From positions 1 through 32,533 of the forward strand of contig JAIETT010000199.1 in the NCBI GenBank assembly GCA_019744945.1: DNA of 32,533 nucleotides, written 5' to 3'. A program made the position numbers and the translations under genes. This DNA comes from Burkholderiales bacterium (lineage in GTDB: Bacteria; Pseudomonadota; Gammaproteobacteria; Burkholderiales; UBA11063). The notes under the pieces were generated by a model. The model saw nothing but the letters and a program-made list of their open reading frames with translations. It ran no database searches and was not told the DNA's origin. Position 1 is the first letter of the stretch. Every line of letters starts with the position of its first letter. This document shows, piece by piece, positions 27,128-32,533 of this stretch.

Positions 27128-28201
27128 ATGCATATCATTAATAAACACAACGTCAAAATTGATTTAAACTTATTTTGTAATACTTGTGGTGATTACAATG
27201 CTGTATTAGCTAGTAAATCTGGGATTGGTAAAACGACTTTAGTCGAGTATTTAATTAGAAATCAATTAGAACCAGTAGGAAAAGCTTTTATTATAGAAGA
27301 GGGGTGTTGTTATAAAAATTTATGTGATGAGCTAAGTGGAAATCATGTTGAATTCAATCTTCTCGCACCAGTTTGTATAAACCCATTTGCGTTTATTAAT
27401 TGGACGCACAATGAAGAATATATGTCACTAATGGAGTTTGAGGATTTGTTTTCTCATGAGATTTTTGCGATAACAGAAATTCTAGTATTAATGATAGGAC
27501 GTAAAAAACTAGATCAACATGATATTCAGATGTTAGAAATGGCAGTAATAAAGAGCGCTAAACAACAAAGAAAAGCCACGATTACCACCGTTGTTGAATA
27601 TTTATTAAGTTCAGATAATATATCGCAAGCTAGCAAAATGGTAGAGTGGTTACAACCATTCACCTCAACTGGAGAATATTCTGCTTTTTTTGAAGGTGAC
27701 GATACCCAAATAATTAAGAACCAACTAAATGTTTTCGAATTAGAAGGTCTTGGCAACTCACCACAATTACGTGATATTGTGCTTTGCACCCTGATCTTTA
27801 TTGTGAACGAAGTAATGGGATTTGAGCCAAGAAAATACAATATTTGTATTATTGAGGAATTATATAGTTTATTTGGAGCCAGTAATATTTCTAGCCAGTT
27901 TATTCAAGACTCTTTCAGGTTAGCTCGTTTAACTAATGGATCATTCATCAGTGTGACACAATCTATAGATGATTACTCAAGAAATGAAGCGATGGATTCA
28001 ATGTATACAAATTCAACTTGGAAATTATTACTGAGACATGAAAATTTAATTGAACTGTCAGAACGTTTGGATGTGGATAAGCTTCAGATGCTTCAATCAC
28101 TGAATGTACAGCGTAATTTTAGTGATTTAATGGTTATACATGGCAACGTCGATACTGATAGACTAACTTTAGTATTTAATAGCGATTCAAAAAGAGCATA
28201 A
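27128..28201 (+). CDS. TraC/VirB4-like ATPase, C-terminal ATPase domain only
   Basis: Walker A ASKSGIGKTTLVEYL, LLAPVCINPF, QLNVFELEGLGN, YNICIIEELYSLFG Walker B-like, SVTQSIDDY; only 357 aa. Confidence 0.75.
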   Translation: MHIINKHNVKIDLNLFCNTCGDYNAVLASKSGIGKTTLVEYLIRNQLEPVGKAFIIEEGCCYKNLCDELSGNHVEFNLLAPVCINPFAFINWTHNEEYMSLMEFEDLFSHEIFAITEILVLMIGRKKLDQHDIQMLEMAVIKSAKQQRKATITTVVEYLLSSDNISQASKMVEWLQPFTSTGEYSAFFEGDDTQIIKNQLNVFELEGLGNSPQLRDIVLCTLIFIVNEVMGFEPRKYNICIIEELYSLFGASNISSQFIQDSFRLARLTNGSFISVTQSIDDYSRNEAMDSMYTNSTWKLLLRHENLIELSERLDVDKLQMLQSLNVQRNFSDLMVIHGNVDTDRLTLVFNSDSKRA

Positions 28202-28304
28202 AAAACAAGTAATATTAGAACAACTGATATATTAGATAATGCTAAATACAAGTTGTATTAATAGGTAAAGGTTTGAAATATCTTAATAATGGGAGAGGTT
28301 AGTT

Positions 28305-28661
28305 ATGATAATAAATGTATGTATTATCGTTAGTGTATTTATATTATTTTGGGGATTTGCAACACTAGACAAAAAAATAACAATGGTCGGATTTGTAGTA
28401 ATGATAGTATTATTGTTATATATCATAAATACTCATGATCAATCACAATATATCCAAATCAAAAGAATTGACTCTAATAAATATATTCAATGTATGGAAA
28501 GCCAACAGTACATCGTTAGTTCATCAAGCTCTAGAAGTGCTGATGCGATAGCACCTCTGCTTGATGCAAATGGTAAGCCTATAAAGTGCAGCAATACAAT
28601 TTACACTCAAGAGCAAACAGAGCTGCCAATCAATAAAGATAAAGATTTTATAGTTAAATAA
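28305..28661 (+). CDS. membrane-anchored hypothetical protein
   Basis: 118 aa, N-terminal TMs. Confidence 0.55.
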   Translation: MIINVCIIVSVFILFWGFATLDKKITMVGFVVMIVLLLYIINTHDQSQYIQIKRIDSNKYIQCMESQQYIVSSSSSRSADAIAPLLDANGKPIKCSNTIYTQEQTELPINKDKDFIVK

Positions 28662-28674
28662 GGAGAGGTAAATC

Positions 28675-28995
28675 ATGATTTTTTTTAACATAGGTTGCGG
28701 CATATTAATATTTTCAAATTTTATGATATCGCTAATACCAAATAAAAACGCTATTAAAAGTAGGCGTAATCCAGAATTAATTAACAAATTTAATAATCAT
28801 GTAAACATCCTAAATATTTCATTAATACTTGCGTGTGTATTAGGAATTATTGGAGCAGACGTACATCTGATGCCGCTCATGCTTTCAAAAAATGATGTGT
28901 GGATCCATCTTATGTCTCCAGGTGCTTTTATTGCATTATTTGCGATTGCATTTATTAGAATTCATTTTAAGTTGATAAAAAAGGACGATAAATAA
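28675..28995 (+). CDS. membrane protein
   Basis: 106 aa, several TMs, AGGAGAGG RBS. Confidence 0.55.
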   Translation: MIFFNIGCGILIFSNFMISLIPNKNAIKSRRNPELINKFNNHVNILNISLILACVLGIIGADVHLMPLMLSKNDVWIHLMSPGAFIALFAIAFIRIHFKLIKKDDK

Positions 28996-29040
28996 CCATA
29001 ATCAATAATAATTATCTTACATTTAAAATAAGGAGTAACT

Positions 29041-31557
29041 ATGAAATTAATTATCGCGGAAAAACCCAGCATTGGACGCGCTATTGCAGGACACTTTGGA
29101 GTAACGTCTGAAAGAAAAACGCACATCGAGTGTCAAAATGGTTATGTCGTCACGTGGCTATTTGGACATGTTTTAAAACAGCTTGACCCAGAAGAATACA
29201 CTTCAGACTGGAAAAGTTGGCAATGTCCATTGCCAATGCGGCCACAAGTTTACAAGAATAAAATTCAGGATAGTGACAGCATCAAGTTTCAAGTTGGGGC
29301 AATTAATCAATTACTAAAGAACAGCTCTCAAGTAATTAATGCAGGCGATCCAGACCGTGAGGGGCAGCTATTAGTTGATGAATTATTAGATTATTTGCAA
29401 AACAATAAGCCTGTTTTAAGAATAATGTTAGCCGCAGTTGATGAAAAATCAATCGAGGCAGCATTTAAAAATATTCAGATGAATGAGAAATTCGTAGGCT
29501 TGAAATATGCGGCAGAAACTCGCCAAAGAGCTGATTGGTTAATCGGGATGAACTTCACTCGGGCGTTTACAAATAAGTTCCAGGAGAAAGGTTACTCGGG
29601 AGTTGTATCAGTTGGGCGAGTGCAAACGCCTACTTTAAAGTTAATTGTGGACCGTGATAATGAAATTAAAAAGTTCAAACCTAAGGACTTTTATGAGTTA
29701 AGTGCTGGATTTAATAATCAAGTGCCATTAATAAAATCCAAGTTAATAGTGCCAGATTTTATACAACAATTACTCGATGAAGACGGTCGATTACTCGATA
29801 AATCTCCTCTTGAAGAGATAGCTAAACACATTGTTAATCAACCAGCCAAGGTTGGAAGTTACTCAAAACAAAGCAAAACTACACGTCAACCGTTATTATT
29901 TAATCTATCAGAGTTACAGTCAGTGTCAAATAGAAAATTTGGTTATTCTGCGCAAATAGTTCTTGATGTGGCGCAAATTCTTTATGAAAACAAGCTAACG
30001 TCATATCCAAGAACTGATTGTCAGTACCTACCAGAATCACAATTTAATGGTTCTGCTAGTATTATATCTAGCTTGCTTGCGCTTTCAGAATATTCAAAAT
30101 TAACGCCTTCAGCAACAATAAAATCTCAAGCCTGGAATGATTCAAAGGTTACGGCGCATCATGGAATAGTACCAACTGGTGCGAATTTAGCCAATTTAGC
30201 AGGTGTATTCGCTAAAGCAGGCAAAAATAAAGAAGCTGCAGAAAATATATTTCACCTGATTTGTTTACAATATTTAGCGCAATTTTATCCGCCATTAAAG
30301 TATGACCAGGTTGATATTTACTTTGAAGTTGGCGAGTATTTAAATCAAGAAAACAGCATGAAAATGCCTTATCAATTTAAATCAACTGGTAAAACCATTA
30401 TTGATTATGGTTGGAAATCAATATTTTCTAACGATGAACCAGATGATGAAGCCGAATCAACTGAAGATGATCAATTATTACCAATATTAGTTAATGGACA
30501 AGTATTAACGTGTACAGAAACTAAGCTTATTGCAAAACAAACTCAAAAACCTAAACCATATACTGAGGGTACCATCATTAAAACGATGGCAAATATTCAC
30601 AATAAAATCCCTGAACTAGTTAAAAGCATGGGGTATGATCAAGCAAAAACAGTTAGACTAATTCAAGAATTCAGAAGTATTTTAAAAGAAACTGCTGGTT
30701 TAGGTACTGAAGCAACTAGGGCAAAAATACTAGAAACGCTGAAAGAGCGAGAATTTATTAAGCTTAGTGGTAAAAATCTTAGCGCAACAGCACTTGGGCA
30801 TGCGGTAATAAATGCAATTTGTGATATAAATTTACGTGATGAGTTATCCTTTTTAGCCAGTCCATTAACTACTGCAGAATATGAGCAATATTTTGATGAA
30901 ATTCAAAATACAGGGACCCAAGACGCAGTCGACAAATTTTGGTATAAGTTTGATCCGCAGCTCAATAAAATATCAGGCTTTTATAAATTACCAATTCAGG
31001 TTCAAATGAAGGCTGGTAGTATCGCATGCCCAATCTGTGAAAAAAAGAGTATCCAGGCTCCATTAAAATGTATCACTGGTAAAAATGGCAAGTTTTGGGC
31101 ATGCCAGGTGTGCAGTTCAAAGTTTAGTGACCTGGATGGTGTTCCAGTATTAACCACAGAGAAAGTAGAAGCTAAGTTAACAGGGGGTAAATGTCCTGAG
31201 TGTGATTCTGACTTAGTTGAAAAAGTTGGTAAGTTTGGACCATTCATTAGTTGCAGCAATTTTCCGAAGTGTAAATGGACTCCACCCAAGCCAGAAAAAT
31301 CAGTATCTGAATCAAATCCAACAGGGGAGAAATGCCCAGAGTGTAAATCAGATCTGGTTGAGAAAACAGGGCCATATGGTAAGTATATTTCATGTAGTGG
31401 ATTTCCAAAGTGTAAATGGAAACCGTCAAAGCCCAAGCCTCAATCTAGTGGTGAACGCTGTCCGAAGTGCGGTTCAGCCATGGTTATACGAAAATCAAAG
31501 AAAGGTGAATTTTTAGGGTGTTCGGCTTATCCAAGATGTGAGCACAAGGAGTGGTAA
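29041..31557 (+). CDS. topB: DNA topoisomerase III (type IA) with C-terminal zinc ribbons
   Basis: MKLIIAEKPSIGRAIAGHFG, NAGDPDREGQLLVDELL, SVGRVQTPTLKLIVDRD, LTSYPRTDCQYL, four C-terminal CxxC-type modules. Confidence 0.92.
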   Translation: MKLIIAEKPSIGRAIAGHFGVTSERKTHIECQNGYVVTWLFGHVLKQLDPEEYTSDWKSWQCPLPMRPQVYKNKIQDSDSIKFQVGAINQLLKNSSQVINAGDPDREGQLLVDELLDYLQNNKPVLRIMLAAVDEKSIEAAFKNIQMNEKFVGLKYAAETRQRADWLIGMNFTRAFTNKFQEKGYSGVVSVGRVQTPTLKLIVDRDNEIKKFKPKDFYELSAGFNNQVPLIKSKLIVPDFIQQLLDEDGRLLDKSPLEEIAKHIVNQPAKVGSYSKQSKTTRQPLLFNLSELQSVSNRKFGYSAQIVLDVAQILYENKLTSYPRTDCQYLPESQFNGSASIISSLLALSEYSKLTPSATIKSQAWNDSKVTAHHGIVPTGANLANLAGVFAKAGKNKEAAENIFHLICLQYLAQFYPPLKYDQVDIYFEVGEYLNQENSMKMPYQFKSTGKTIIDYGWKSIFSNDEPDDEAESTEDDQLLPILVNGQVLTCTETKLIAKQTQKPKPYTEGTIIKTMANIHNKIPELVKSMGYDQAKTVRLIQEFRSILKETAGLGTEATRAKILETLKEREFIKLSGKNLSATALGHAVINAICDINLRDELSFLASPLTTAEYEQYFDEIQNTGTQDAVDKFWYKFDPQLNKISGFYKLPIQVQMKAGSIACPICEKKSIQAPLKCITGKNGKFWACQVCSSKFSDLDGVPVLTTEKVEAKLTGGKCPECDSDLVEKVGKFGPFISCSNFPKCKWTPPKPEKSVSESNPTGEKCPECKSDLVEKTGPYGKYISCSGFPKCKWKPSKPKPQSSGERCPKCGSAMVIRKSKKGEFLGCSAYPRCEHKEW

Positions 31558-31967
31558 TGAAAAATAAATTATTACTAGTTATTGTGGCGGCATTAATTGC
31601 TGGGTGTGCGGATAAAGCAGAGTACGATAAGGCTTTAAAAGATCCGATTACATTGAATTTAGTGAAGCAATCAAGTTTAGATCAAGGACAATGTAATGGG
31701 TATATTTCACCATATAAATTTATTAATGGCTGTAACTTAGTTGAAAGGTCAATATGTGGTGGGAGTGTTCCATTATTACTTTTATTTAATTTTTCACAAA
31801 AACCAATAACTTGTGACGCATTAGATTTAAGATTAAAAAATCAAAATTATTATGCTCGGGCAGATGATTTAGTTAATTATTACCTACAAAAAGATTATGA
31901 GGAAAAGTCAGAATTTGACAGTACAGCTCGACAGACATTGATTCAAAACATGGCAAATGGGAAGTAA
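31551..31967 (+). CDS. lipoprotein
   Basis: MKNKLLLVIVAALIAGCADK lipobox. Confidence 0.65.
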   Translation: MVMKNKLLLVIVAALIAGCADKAEYDKALKDPITLNLVKQSSLDQGQCNGYISPYKFINGCNLVERSICGGSVPLLLLFNFSQKPITCDALDLRLKNQNYYARADDLVNYYLQKDYEEKSEFDSTARQTLIQNMANGK

Positions 31968-32041
31968 TTAAGGTACATTCACAGAGTGGTAGATATTTAC
32001 GCTATTCATATTTATAACTATTTTTTTAGTAGGTGCGCTTT

Positions 32042-32362
32042 ATGAAATGTATTGGTTTTATTATTTTGAACATGGCTGTATTTTTATATTCAATCTCCAT
32101 TGTTGGATTAAATCTAGAATCAAAAATTGCATTTGTTTGTTTTGTTTCTATAACATTTTTGCTATTTTCTGAGGATGCCCCTAAAAATGAATTAATACAA
32201 GCATTAGCTGCGTTTTGTACAGTTTATTACCTGTTGTTTTACGCTGCCGTCTTAATAATTAACGCTAAATATCAAAGTGAGACTAGAAATTACATTGATA
32301 GCCATCCTGAATACGTATGGAGTACAATTAAAGAAGGTGTGCTAAATTATTTTTACTTATAG
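32042..32362 (+). CDS. small membrane protein
   Basis: MKCIGFIILNMAVFLYSISIVG..., several TMs. Confidence 0.55.
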   Translation: MKCIGFIILNMAVFLYSISIVGLNLESKIAFVCFVSITFLLFSEDAPKNELIQALAAFCTVYYLLFYAAVLIINAKYQSETRNYIDSHPEYVWSTIKEGVLNYFYL

Positions 32363-32533
32363 CACTAAGTCGAAAATGGATGTTAGTCATCGTGAAAATG
32401 CTATTTGCAATGTTAATTGAGTCTTTTATTTAATTTTGAAAAGGAAAATTGAATCATGGGTATTTTAGCCCATCCCCCGAAATTGGCGGATTGGTTATAA
32501 ACTCTGTGCTTAAATTTAACGTTAATGTCCACG

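Noticed and set aside
31002-31436. Antisense and alternate-frame ORFs in the TopB zinc-ribbon region
   Set aside because: By-products of the repetitive Cys-module coding sequence.
1-32533. CRISPR array
   Set aside because: No regularly spaced identical 20-40 bp repeats; the dispersed 22-bp element is promoter-like and kilobases apart.

Overview
AT-rich 32.5 kb accessory window that looks like part of a conjugative plasmid or ICE from a gammaproteobacterium-like host. It carries an F-type transfer cluster (TraW, TraU, TrbC-like, with an HD-domain membrane protein upstream), an inverted TraD coupling protein, a ParM/StbA partition locus with a repeat-rich upstream region, topoisomerase III, a solo C-terminal TraC/VirB4-like ATPase, two solo DNA methyltransferases, a two-gene glycosyltransferase cassette, and many small hypothetical membrane or secreted proteins. 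The main anomaly is a ~3 kb interval without credible ORFs (about 22.09-25.15 kb). On the MINUS strand it reads as a large, ornate, highly structured non-coding RNA: a GC-richer ~1.18 kb domain closed by a perfect 16-bp long-range helix, many hairpins with GNRA-type tetraloops, G.U pairs that form only in the minus-strand RNA, an internally repeated ~27-nt module, and a minus-oriented intrinsic terminator at about 22.1 kb. A second notable signal is a dispersed ~22-bp element (AAAATACGCGTTTTCGTTGGTA, four copies plus one truncated) followed by a -10-like hexamer exactly 20 nt downstream in all four full copies, suggesting an element-wide regulon. Other observations: paralogous UUCG-capped leader hairpins with a compensatory change, a candidate origin region with a diverged G-rich inverted repeat, and a possible tiny Cas9-like N-terminal remnant. 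All assignments come from reading the sequence; no database or folding program was run.
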